Below are positions 54,548 to 64,000 of a stretch of DNA of 64,000 bases, one piece after another. This DNA is from Ailurus styani (Eukaryota > Chordata > Mammalia > Carnivora > Ailuridae), in assembly GCA_002007465.1 (NCBI GenBank), contig LNAC01000232.1:2298934-2362933 (forward strand), in the 5' to 3' direction. Under the pieces are notes generated by a model, which was not told the origin of the DNA, made no database searches, and was given only the letters and a program-made list of their open reading frames with translations. The translations under genes and the position numbers were made by a program. Numbering within the stretch: the first letter of the stretch is position 1; each line of letters begins with the position of its first letter.

Positions 54548-57500
54548 GTGAGAGGCTGGCGGGCGGCCCGCGGCTGGCAGCAAAACGGCGTGTGCCGGGC
54601 GGTGACACGTGGACGCCACAGGAAAGGGAGGAAGCGCTCGGGAGGCGATGCCGGCTGGTTGCCGGAGACGGGGTGGGCCGAACGGACCTGGACTGTTTGC
54701 TGGAGGGACGCAGGCAGAGGTTGGGGTCCCCACGGCCATTCCTCCGGAACGCCGGAGGGGCATAGCCTGGTGTTGGAAACATGGCCCGTGGTGGGGGGTT
54801 CACAAATTCGGACTTGGAATCCAGGGTTAAGACCTCCCCCTAAGGATGCCGAGTGGGGGTGCCCCTAGCACCGCGCTGCAGCGCCTTTTCGGAGCCACGT
54901 GGGGTGGGGGTAGCAATTTTCCCGGGAGAACTTGTCGGCTTCCCCTCCCCCTCCAGGCGGCTCTGGCACCCACGTGGGTTGGGCTTCTGGTGGGGGGGTG
55001 GCCCGCGGGTCCACGTGGGGGCGGGGAGGGGATGTCCACGTGGCTCCCGCTCCAGGCTGCCCGGCTTCTCGTATCGGCGTTGGAACCGCACTGCTGGGAA
55101 TTGGGTGTGTCTCAGCCCGTCCCGCCATCTCCGACCGGGTTGGGGGCCCCTGACCGAGAAGGAAGGTAGGGGCTGCTAGAGTCAACTTTGCCCAGGGTCT
55201 TGGAGTAGTTTTTTTCTCCTGCATTGGTCCACGGCGCCTCAGTAGCGAACGGTGAGGGACCTTCCAGATGTGCGGGGAGTCAGTTCCTGCGGATGGTGGA
55301 GTGTGTTGGGGAGGGCAGAAGACTGAGGTTAAAGGGCTGTGGAGTAAGCTTGTGGTGGCATCTGTCTGACCGGCTTGTGGTGGCTTGTGAGTCATGGGCA
55401 CTGGCGTTTTGGTTGCCTGCGGACCTGCCTCATTCATGATTCAAGGGGCACGGGGAGTGTCAACGTATACATGGGACAAGCCTAAGTAAGGCAAAGAGAA
55501 TCCTTTCTCCTTCCCTTTTTCCTTCAGACTCTCTTTTGAGGAAGCAGCTAAGGCTTGCTTCTGTGAACTGACACATAAAAATTGAGGTGATCTGTATTTA
55601 AAGCTCTTTGGAATTTTGCTGGGGATGGGAAAAGTTGGAGGCGATATAAGAACTATTCAACACTAGTTGAACATTTATTGGATGGGGGTGGCTTCTTCTG
55701 TCAGATTCTATTTCCTTGGTCTTCATTTCTCCATACTTAGTGTTATTATCTCACTCCTCAGCAGAAGGCTTCTTAAAAGTTGCCACCTAGAGTGGTGGGC
55801 AGGACTTAGTCTGAACTGTTATCTCTTAAGTAATTAAGCTGAGTCTTTGAAAGCTTTTGGGTGTTTTGTTTACCTTTGGTTTGGTTTTGGTTCTCGGTGG
55901 GAATTGGGCTGCAGGCTACCAGGTAATGGCAGTTTTAGCAGACCAGTCCAGGCCCTGGCTTCTGAGGCCCTAGCCTGGGAGCTGCTCACCTTTTAGGGGA
56001 GAGGCAGGAAGGATCCATGACCCAGCTGTAATCCAATTTAGGTGGTCATCTGGGGTTGGAGAGGGTCTTGTGGAGAGATTGTTTCCTCTCTCGCCTGCTC
56101 CCTAGGAAAGGTGGATATGTGGAAGCTAGTCAGTCAACCAGTATTTATTGAGATACTGTATTCAGACATAAGGGATCCTGGGGTAGACAGCACATAGTCC
56201 CTGTTTTCTAGGATCGTATAGTTTTATTAAGATAGACAGAATAAATATTGATGAGTGGGACAAAAGGAAAGTGCAGCATATTTGGGATTATATAATGAGC
56301 AGTAGTAATCTACATTGCAGGGTCTGGGAAAGGACTTTTTTTTTTTTTTTAATTTTTTAGTCTTTGCCCCAGGGGTACAGGTCTGTGAATCATCAGGCTT
56401 ACATCTTTCACAGCATTNNNNNNNNNNNNNNNNNNNNNNNNNNNNNNNNNNNNNNNNNNNNNNNNNNNNNNNNNNNNNNNNNNNNNNNNNNNNNNNNNNN
56501 NNNNNNNNNNNNNNNNNNNNNNNNNNNNNNNNNNNNNNNNNNNNNNNNNNNNNNNNNNNNNNNNNNNAGTCTCTTATGGTTTGTCTACTTCCCCATCCCA
56601 TCTTGTTTCATTATTTTTCCCTCCCTACCCCCCACGACCCCCCGCCCTACCCCTCAAGTTGGGAAAGGACATTTTAAGTTGAGACTTGAAGGCTGTGTGT
56701 TGTGGGGGAGGGAAGCTTTCTTTCATCAGAGGAAATAGTATAGGAAGGCCTTGAAGTGGGAGAGAACCTGGCTTATTGAAGAAATGGAGAGACCTGTATG
56801 TCTGTTGCGTAGAGAGAGAGGCACAGTGGTAAGAGAGGACACATACTGCAGCAAAGGAGCCTGGTGGGGAAGACTAGGACCCCTGTAAGTCATATCAAGG
56901 AGTTTAAATCTAGTGCTAAGAGCAGTAAGATGCCACTGGAGGGGTTTAGGGAGGGTCTCAAAAAGTGATCAGTATTCTTAATAGTTTGTAGTTGATTTTG
57001 AACCCTGTAGGGACAGTTGGGAGGTTTCTGAAGTTAGAGATGCTTGTGGCTGGCTTTTAGCCTGGGTTTAGCCCCTAGATGATTTTGGTAGTCTTGAGTG
57101 CTGTGTTCTTTGGGGATTGAGGGATAGGTGATGTCAGGGGAAGAGAGGGGGTGTCTCTGATTGGGGCTCCAGTACCTGCCTAATGGGGGTGGTGAGGGGG
57201 TCCCAGAGCTGGGCATTGTTTTAAGATTCTTGCCTAGTGGCTGGGTCAGGTAGGTGGCAGGGCAAGTTGAGATGCAGCCTCCTTGCTTATCCAGGAGTGT
57301 TTGCTGAGCCAGGTGCTGTTCAACTGGTGGTTGTAATTATAGGATTGTGAAGGCTTGGGAGGAGTTAGTGCTTAAAACCTGCCACCTTTCACTTCCTCTC
57401 TGGACTTGGCCTCCTAAAATGTATCTAGCCTTTCCTCTCTCTGGGCATTGGGACTAACTCCTCAGCTTGGTTAGGAGGGTGGGTATGGAGGTATAGTCAC

Positions 57501-60500
57501 ACCTGTTGCTCCCCCCCCCCCACCTTGGAAGAGGTGCAGAGTTTCTTTTTGCTGCAGAGGGGATGGGGGATTAGCTTGTCCTCGTTTGTTCCTGTTCTTT
57601 GGCCTTCATCTGTTTCCTATAGTGGAGATATCCCTGGTTCTGGCCTTTGGCCTTGCCAGTCCCATTCTAGCTACTTCTGGCCCTGCCCACGCCCATGCTC
57701 TTGACAGGTCTGGGCGGATGGCTGACAAGGCTGAAGATGTTGCTAGTTTTCAGACAAGTGGTGGGGTGGGGCTTTTCCACGTACTGAATCAACTAATCAG
57801 GTTTTCTCTTTTGTGCTTACGTGGGTGGTCGAGGTGGGAGACTTTTCCTTTGGGACTACCACTGAGAGGTTGAGTGGCACATTGTAGGGCCTTCAAAATA
57901 AAAAAAGGTGTGAATTAAGTGAGAATGTCAACTGTATAAGACATCAACTGTGCCAGGCATCATGGATCATCAGGAAGTATAAGCACAATTTAAACCCTTC
58001 CAAGATCCAAGAAGGATATAGGCCAGTATGGTACAAAGGATTATTTGCCCCAAAGGAACTTAGAATCCAGTTTTAGTAATGATGCAAGGCATATAATGAT
58101 TGCCAGAAAAATGAGTGCTACAGAAACCTGATTGGATTCAGGGGTATGAGGAGAGATCAGCATGGGAGGGGGAAGCCTGAGTTGTCTTGAACAAGGTCGG
58201 GTTTGAGCTAAGCAGAGAAGAAAAGCCTGAGTGGGACTTGAGGGAGGTAAGGTGGTTGGAGCTGAAATTGCCTCCTTGCTGACCACCTCTCCTTTGGTGT
58301 ACCCCTCGGACTGTCTTCCTTTACCACTGCTAGCAGACAACTCTCCTGAACAATTTTGATCTTTCTCATGTTTTTACTCCCTAGTTTAATAATGTTCTGT
58401 GGCTCCAGCTGTTTCTGGATGAAGTCCAAACTTTTTTTTGCCCAGAAGGTCCCTGAACACTGCCATCCTGACTGGTGCTTTGGCTCATGGGTTGTACTTC
58501 TCTCTGCCCAGCAAGTCCAGAGGTTTGGTTGGGTTTGGTGGGGCTTCTGCTGAGTCTGAGGCCATTGGCGGAGGGCTGAGCTCCTGGTTTACAGAGCCTA
58601 TCACACACCTACCCCAGAGTTCCTGTGCCCTGCAGTCCTTACGACCATCCTGTTTGCCCCAGGTGCTGCTGCACGAGGAGGGGGATGATTCTGGTTTTGT
58701 CAGTCTATCTCGGCTTGGCCCCTGCCTGAGGGACAAGGACCTGGAGATGGAGGAGCTGATACTACAGGATGAGACACTGCTGGGGACCATGCAGAGCTAC
58801 ATGGATGCCTCCCTCATCTCCCTCATCGAGGATTTTGGGAGCCTTGGGGAGGTGAGCTGGGGCTGGGCTTAAAATGTCTTCAGGTGAGAGCTTTGCATTG
58901 GAGGCTATGGCTCAGTGGTTCTGCTTTCCCAGGATCTTGGTTCCTAGATACCCAAACCAAGTCCTTGAAGTGTGTTTTTTGTCTCTTAGTGAGAGTTGGG
59001 CTGTAGGATGCTAGACCATGTCCCATGTGAGGATGCCCTGGCAGACTTTTTTTTTTTTTTTTAAACATTTTATTTATTTATTTGACACAGAGAGATTACA
59101 AGTAGGCAGAGAGGCAGGCAGAGAGACAGGGAGAGGAGGAAGCAGGCTCCCTGCTGAGCAGAGAGCCCGATGCGGGCCTCGATCCCAGGATGCTGAGATC
59201 ATGACCTGAGCCGAAAGCAGAGGCTTTAACCCACTGAGCCACCCAGGCGCCCTACCCTGGCAGACTTGCACAATAGTCCAAGGCCTTTCCCCCGAATGGG
59301 CCCCCATCTTATATGTCCAGAGGGTTCCAGTTTGAGTCCAGTTCCTGCCTAGCCAAGGGTTGTCTGCTGAGCATCCATATCTTCCCTGAGGGTGGAAGGA
59401 GTATATGAAACATTAGCCTAGCCTCAATTCTGATAGGCCTCTCTTGGCACTAGAGAGGTGAGAGATGGCAGTGAATGAGATTGGAGCCCATGCTTTCTGG
59501 CATTCAGATCTCTCTCTGGGAAATTGAGCTGAACTCAGCCTCGACTATTTCTCTTGGCGATCAGTCCTTCTCAGTGGCCAGTAGATCATTAGGGATGATG
59601 GTGGGACCTTCCTATTGTCTTTCTGGAGCAGAGCAGGTTATCTCTGGAGGACCAGAATGAAGTGTCACTGCTCACAGCTCTGACAGAGATCTTGGACAAT
59701 GCAGATTCTGAGAACCTGTCTCCGTTTGACAGCATTCCTGACTCAGAACTACTTGTGTCACCTCGGGAGGGCTCCTCTGTGAGTGTGGGACCGGGGTGGG
59801 AGGGTGGGTGGTTGGTGCAAAGGTTAGAGCCACAGCTTTGGGTCTTCTCATATAGTTGTGAAGCATGAACTCATCTCAGGTCTTTTCCTCCCCCTCAGCT
59901 GCACAAGCTGCTCACCCTCTCCCGGACACCCCCGGAACGTGACCTCATCACCCCGGTTGACCCACTGGGGCCCAGCACAGGCAGTAGTAGAGTGAGTGGG
60001 GTAAGCCTGACCAAGGGAGCCTCAGAGACTCCCAGGAGGGAGGAGTGTGGGGACAGGCCTAGAAAAATGTATCCTTGGAGAAAACTTTGGCAGCTTCTCT
60101 TTCCTGCAGGTTGAGATGTCTCTCTCAGATCCTCCTTGGGACTTCTCTCCACCTTCCTTCTTAGAGACCTCATCCCCTAAGCTTCCTAGCTGGAGACCCC
60201 CAAGATCAAGAGCCCGCCGGGGCCAATCCCCTCTTCCCCAGCAACGTAGTGATGGGGAAGAAGAGGAGGAGGTGGCCAGCTTCAGCGGCCAGATGCTTGC
60301 TGGGGAGCTCGACAACTCCGTGAGCAGTATCCCAGACTTCCCTATGCACCTGGCCTGCCCAGAGGAGGAAGATAAAACTGCAGCAGCAGAGATGGCAGTG
60401 CAGACAGCTGGTGACGAGAGCATCTCCTCCTTGAGTGAACTGGTGCGGGCCATGCATCCATACTGCCTGCCCAACCTCACTCACCTGACATCACTTGAGA

Positions 60501-63347
60501 ATGAGCTTCAGGAGCAGCCAGATGATTTGACACTGCCTGAGGATTGTGTGGTGCTAGAAATTGTGGGCCAGGCAGCCACGGCTGGTAACGACCTAGAGAT
60601 TCCAGTTGTGGTACGGCAGATCCCTGCTGGGCCCCAGCCTGTGCTCCTGGATGACTCGCTAGAGGCCAGTCCAGCTTTGAAGCTGCTCATGCCTACGCTA
60701 GAGTCGGAGACAGAGGCTGCTGTGCCCAAGGAAGACCTCTGCCCTGAGAAAGAGGGGTTGTCAGTGGACTCAGAGGAAAAGCTGGAGTCAGTCTGCTTAT
60801 TGGAGCCCAGGGAGGTCATGGAGCCAATGATGCCCAAGGGGCCTCAGAACCCACCAGCCAACACAATGCTGAGCTCCCAGAGATCTCGAAAGGGCAGGAA
60901 GAAGAAGAGCAAAGAGCAGCCAGCAGCCTGTGCAGAAGGCTATACCAGGAGGCTGAGGTCATCTTCTCGTGGGCAGTCCACTATGGCTACAGAGGTGACT
61001 TCTCAGGCAGGAAACTTGCCTCAGGAGGAGCTTCAAAGAGAGGTTGTGCCTCCTCGTAGTAGAGGGAAGCCCCGGGCTTGGGCTCGGGCCTGGGCAGCTG
61101 CCTTGGAGAAACCTAGCTCTGAGAACTTGGAGAGTAGTGCTGGGCAAGCTAGTCCTCACAAAGAAGATCCTTTAGAACTTTACTCCAATCTGGTCGACAA
61201 CATCCAAGCCAACCCTCTTCCAACCCATGTCTCTGCTCGAGCCGACCCCATGCCACTTGACTCTGTTGAAAGCAATCCCACTGAAGTTAATCCTGTTCTA
61301 GCTGATCCTGTACCTGTTGATCCAGCATTGGCTGATTTTGCTTCAGCAAACTCAGAGCTGGTTGACCCTCTCCCAGCTGACCCAGTGCTGATTGATCCAG
61401 TCCTGGCTGACTCGGCAGAAATTGACTCTACAGTGGTTGTTCCCATCTCAGATGACTTGCCACCAGGTGACCCTGTCCCAGTCAACTCAGCACCAGTTGA
61501 CTCTGTTCCCAATGACCTGGCTTCAGTTGATCCTGTGCTAGTTAAGTCTAGGCCGTCTGATCCCAGACGTGGTGCCGTGTCATTAGTCCAGGGGAGTCCA
61601 GCTCCCCAGATCCTTCCAGAGTCAGAGTCCTTGGACTCCCTAAAGGCCATCATCCCTGAAGTCCAGGAGGTTGTGGGTCCTTTGAAGGTAGAAAGTGGTA
61701 CCAGTGTCACAACCCAGGAAGCCAGACCTAGGCCTCTTAGCCTATCAGAGTACCGGCGACGAAGGCAGCAGCGCCAAGCAGAGGCAGAGGAGAGAAGTCC
61801 CCAGCCCCCAGCCGGGAAGTGGCCCAGTCTCCCAGAGACTCCCACAGGACTAGCAGACATCCCTTGTCTTGTCATCCCCCCAGTCCCATCCAAGAAGACA
61901 ACTCTGCAGAGAAGCCCTGAGGTTCCTCCTGAGGCTTGCTCTGTGCCTGTGGGTCCCAGCCCTGCTTCTCCTAGTCCTGAGCCACCTGCAAGCAAAGCTA
62001 TGGCCTCAACTCCCACCGAGCAGCTGCCATCCCAAGAGCTGCCACTACCAGCAAGACCTCCACCTCCTACTGTGCAGCCCATGCCTCCCACAATGCCCAC
62101 TGCTTTGCCTTTCCCCCCAAGTGGGCTAGGCATGACCCCCATGCTGCCCCTTCCTACAAGTGGGCAAGGGATCCCCAGTCTGCCCCCACCACCCTTGCAG
62201 CCTCCCAGTCTTCCAATGTCTATGGGGCCAGTGCCACCTGATCCCTATACCCACTATGCTCCTGTGCTACCCTGGCCTTGTTATCCCCCTGTGTCCCCTT
62301 CTGGCTATCCTTGTCTCCCCCCCCCACCAACAGTGCCCCTAGTATCTGGTACTCCTGGCACCTATGCTGTGTCCCCCACTTGCAATGTGCCTTGGGTACC
62401 CTCTCCAGCCCCAGTCCCACCTTATAGCTCCAGCTGTCCCTATGGGCCCTTGGGATGGGGCCCAGGGTTGCAACACCCTCCATTCTGGCCTACTGTACCA
62501 CCACCTCCTTTGCCTCTAGCATCTGTTGGGAGAGCAGCTCCCCCACCCAGGGTGGAGCCCAGTGGCATTCCAGCTGGCCCTTCTGAAAGTGTACTTCCTG
62601 GGCCAGTGGCTCTTCCCCTTAGTCTTGGGTCAGCTGGCCAGGGAGCTCTGCAGGTAGAGCCCACCAAGGTGGAGGTCAAGTCAGTACCTGTGTCTCCCCA
62701 TCTGAAACACAAGGTGTCTTCCCCAGTACAAAGCCCCCAAATCAAGGCTCCACCATGTTTGTCTGCTGAGAGTGTGGCTGTTGAGGAGCCTGTGTCAGAG
62801 AGGCTAAAGCCTGAGACCCAGGAGACCAGGCCCAAGGAGAAGCCCCTCTCTCCTGTTGTCAAGGCTATTCCCACACCCACACCAAAGCAGAGCACTGTAA
62901 CTAAGCTGCCTGCTGTCCACCCAGCCCGTCTAAGGAAACTCTCCTTCCTGCCTACCCCACGTACTCAAGGCCCTGAGGACGTGGTACAGGCTTTCATCAG
63001 TGAGATTGGTAAGTGCCGCAGTTTGTTGATGTGAGTGAAGGGCATGGGGCTTGGACGGTGAGCATACTCTGTAGAACAGGACAAACCACCTTGATGGGGC
63101 TGGGCTTTGTGGATTTGTTTGGGGGGTTGGTTTGGAGTGTTCTTGAGGCAGAGCTCTGGGTGTGATTCCTTCATGCTTTGTGTTGCTGTCTTTGTTTACT
63201 TAGTACAGTGGGCAGGGGGAGCATAAAGGGAGAAGTGAGGAATTTTAGGACCTGGGTACTTCTGTTTCCAATCCTGTGTTGTGGCTTCCACAGGAATCGA
63301 GGCATCGGACCTGTCCAGTCTACTCGAGCAGTTTGAGAAATCTGAAG
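54395..63347 (+). CDS. PPRC1: PGC-1-related coactivator PRC, first six coding exons (partial)
   Basis: PRC is the growth-regulated PGC-1 family member that binds NRF-1 and HCF-1 and drives mitochondrial gene expression from the nucleus. The join 54395-54547, 58663-58851, 59632-59778, 59899-60000, 60110-63008 and 63294-63347 keeps frame and reads MAARRGRRDG to LEQFEKSE. The N-terminus (residues 52-163) is the acidic activation region. LHKLL at 164-168 is the LXXLL receptor-type motif. Exon 5 holds an EEEEE acidic run, a basic RKGRKKKSK stretch, a degenerate Asp-Pro repeat and a long proline-rich region. The RS domain and RRM known in this family lie beyond the window. All introns are GT-AG. 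About 1,181 of roughly 1,660 residues are present, assuming the human length I recall. Confidence 0.97.
54548..55100 (+). promoter_or_regulatory. PPRC1: CpG-rich 5' part of PPRC1 intron 1 with five CACGTG E-boxes
   Basis: CACGTG palindromes at 54606, 54896, 54971, 55012 and 55037; four have the form (C)CACGTGG. These are MYC/MAX- or USF-type sites. Confidence 0.6.
55101..56125. other. PPRC1 intron 1, unique part
   Basis: No repeat or exon recognised. Confidence 0.5.
56336..56659 (-). mobile_element. 5'-truncated carnivore L1, antisense in PPRC1 intron 1
   Basis: T-run, then tctttgccccaggggtacag, gtctgtgaatcatcaggctt and, after the gap, tatggtttgtctacttcccc: the complement of the carnivore L1 3' UTR. 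Perfect 11-bp target duplication tgggaaaggac at 56325-56335 and 56660-56670. Only 3' UTR is present; no coding capacity. Confidence 0.85.
56418..56567. other. Assembly gap (150 N)
   Basis: Lies inside the L1 fragment. Confidence 0.99.
57011..58662. other. PPRC1 intron 1, 3' part
   Basis: Mostly unique. 58322-58470 has L2-like text (ctggatgaagtccaaac). A C-run lies near 57511-57520. Ends with the acceptor tttgccccag. Confidence 0.5.
58663..58851 (+). CDS. PPRC1: PPRC1 coding exon 2 (acidic activation region)
   Basis: 63 codons, VLLHEEGDDSGFVSL to EDFGSLGE, Asp/Glu/Leu-rich as in PGC-1 activation domains. Acceptor gccccag, donor GAG|gtgagc. Confidence 0.97.
59049..59254 (-). mobile_element. 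can-SINE in PPRC1 intron 2
   Basis: T-run, aaacattttatttatttatt to ccacccaggcgccc. ccctggcagactt on both sides (59036-59048, 59255-59267). Confidence 0.95.
59632..59778 (+). CDS. PPRC1: PPRC1 coding exon 3
   Basis: 49 codons, SRLSLEDQNEVSLLTAL to SPREGSS. Acceptor ctggagcag, donor TCT|gtgagt. ALTEILDNADSENLSPFD resembles the conserved PGC-1 N-terminal block. Confidence 0.97.
59899..60000 (+). CDS. PPRC1: PPRC1 coding exon 4 (LXXLL motif)
   Basis: 34 codons, LHKLLTLSRTPPERD to GSSRVSG. Acceptor cccctcag. Donor GGG|gtaagc at 60001 was chosen; an in-frame alternative AGA|gtgagt lies 9 nt upstream (exon end 59991). Confidence 0.93.
60110..63008 (+). CDS. PPRC1: PPRC1 coding exon 5 (large exon)
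   Basis: 2,899 bp, 966 codons plus one base, VEMSLSDPPWDFSPP to VVQAFISEIG. The frame is also open 21 codons upstream into the intron; the start here is set by the acceptor ttcctgcag, donor G|gtaagt. Features: acidic DGEEEEEV near 60250, basic RKGRKKKSKEQP near 60890, degenerate xDPVxxD repeats at 61240-61560, an RRRRQQRQAE segment near 61755, and a proline-rich stretch at 62040-62580. Confidence 0.97.
63294..63347 (+). CDS. PPRC1: PPRC1 coding exon 6
   Basis: 54 bp encoding IEASDLSSLLEQFEKSE (LSSLL also fits LXXLL). Acceptor cttccacag, donor AAG|gtgagg. The next exon is outside the window or beyond recognition here. Confidence 0.95.
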
Positions 63348-63360
63348 GTGAGGAACCAGG

Positions 63361-63432
63361 GGCCTACTGTACCACCACCTCCTTTGCCTCTAGCATCTGT
63401 TGGGAGAGCAGCTCCCCCACCCAGGGTGGAGC
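63361..63432 (+). repeat. 72-bp copy of PPRC1 exon 5 inside intron 6
   Basis: Identical to 62487-62558 (starts ggcctactgtaccaccacc, ends cagggtggagc), offset 874 bp. It begins 13 nt after the exon 6 donor. Confidence 0.95.
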
Positions 63433-63788
63433 ACCCTGGACATCTTTGTTCCCCAGTCTTCCAGCACCAAGAGACCTTTTTTCATTTATCATGCTCAACC
63501 CCTCTCTGTTGCTATTTTCTTTGGGCCTAGCCCTGTAGTTACTTAGATGGAAGGAAGGGAGTGGTGAAGGGACAGTTTCAGGGTCTCAGAGAATTAATCT
63601 CATTCTTATAGGAGTGGAGAGACAAGCTTCACCTACAGTGCAACCTAAGCCAGGGAGAGGGTGGTGGTACAGCATGGCAAGAACGATGAAGAGTAGATGG
63701 ATGTGGCGATCCAAGAGGGTTGGGTTGGTTGGGGACGTTTTTCTAGAGGATAGTAGCTCTTAAGCTGGGCTTTGAAAGATAGGACGTG
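63433..63788. other. PPRC1 intron 6, unique part
   Basis: No exon or repeat recognised. Confidence 0.5.
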
Positions 63789-63899
63789 GGCGCCTGGGTG
63801 GCTCAGTGGGTTAAAGCCGCTGCCTTCGGCTCAGGTCATGATCCCAGGGTCCTGGGATCGAGGCCCACATCGGGCTCTCTGCTCAGCAGGGAGCCTGTG
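63789..63899 (+). mobile_element. can-SINE, 3' truncated
   Basis: Head gggcgcctgggtggctcagt through cagcagggagcctg, then stops. The CT-rich middle and tail are absent. Confidence 0.88.
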
Positions 63900-64000
63900 T
63901 GTGGGAGTAAAGGCAGAGGTATAGGAAGGATTGCGTGTGGTGTGTTTGGAAGGCAAGGGATAGCTCAGCTTTCTCAGTACAAAGCAGAGCTCTAGGTGCT

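Larger units (their letters stand above)
56126..57010 (+). repeat. Ancient LINE (L3/CR1- or L2-like) fragments
   Basis: accagtatttattgagatac, ctgttttctaggatcgtata (56126-56325) and gttgagacttgaaggctgtg, gttgattttgaaccctgtag (56671-57010) follow old CR1-type repeats. Interrupted by an L1 insertion. Confidence 0.45.

Noticed and set aside
54123..54803. 226-codon minus-strand frame over PPRC1 exon 1
   Set aside because: GC-rich promoter shadow with no recognisable domain or splice support.
60047..60109. ATG upstream of PPRC1 exon 5 in the same frame
   Set aside because: A good acceptor (ttcctgcag) at 60109 and upstream exons in phase show that the frame before it is intron.
61180..62142. 320-codon minus-strand open frame
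   Set aside because: It is the complement of PPRC1 exon 5; its Gly/Ser/Thr repeats mirror the Asp-Pro and proline-rich coding sequence.

Overview
This is a mammalian nuclear genome window from a carnivore. The dominant repeat is a tRNA-Lys-derived can-SINE with head GGCGCCTGGGTGGCTCAG, a CT-rich middle and a TCAAATAAATAAAATCTT tail. This form matches the mustelid/musteloid type rather than the dog or giant panda versions, as I recall them. Two protein-coding genes can be reconstructed exon by exon. LDB1 lies on the minus strand; all eleven coding exons and the poly(A) signal are present. PPRC1 lies on the plus strand; its promoter and first six coding exons are present and the gene runs off the right edge. 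Both assignments rest on exon peptides matching family members from memory. The gene order fits human 10q24 (HPS6 - LDB1 - PPRC1 - NOLC1), so the left 27 kb is read as intergenic DNA downstream of LDB1.

Layout. 1-24.6 kb: intergenic, packed with can-SINEs on both strands, remnants of L1, L2, MIR and probable LTR elements, a degenerate 30-bp minisatellite, a tiny U2 snRNA retrocopy, and a 1,062-bp tandem duplication. 24.6-27.6 kb: unique, SINE-free. 27.6-about 41.6 kb: LDB1, with a CpG-island promoter partly lost in an assembly gap and a probable second CpG-rich first exon near 35.4-36.0 kb. 41.9-44.5 kb: mostly unique. 44.5-53.3 kb: second SINE-rich intergenic block with a 101-bp x 8 tandem array. 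54.1-64.0 kb: PPRC1, with a CpG promoter carrying ZNF143-, ETS-, YY1- and E-box-like motifs.

LDB1 is the non-DNA-binding dimeric scaffold that joins LIM-homeodomain and LMO proteins and brings enhancers and promoters together. PPRC1 (PRC) is a PGC-1 family coactivator of NRF-1-driven, growth-responsive mitochondrial biogenesis. They are neighbours with divergent promoters about 13 kb apart; nothing visible shows joint function.

There are four N-run gaps (5559-5647, 20015-20527, 40964-41215, 56418-56567) and two short N sites. I see no prokaryotic-type system, CRISPR array or new gene family. The most interesting items are structural: serial SINE insertions at one target site, the 101-bp array, a 72-bp copy of PPRC1 exon 5 placed in intron 6, and clustered promoter motifs in PPRC1.
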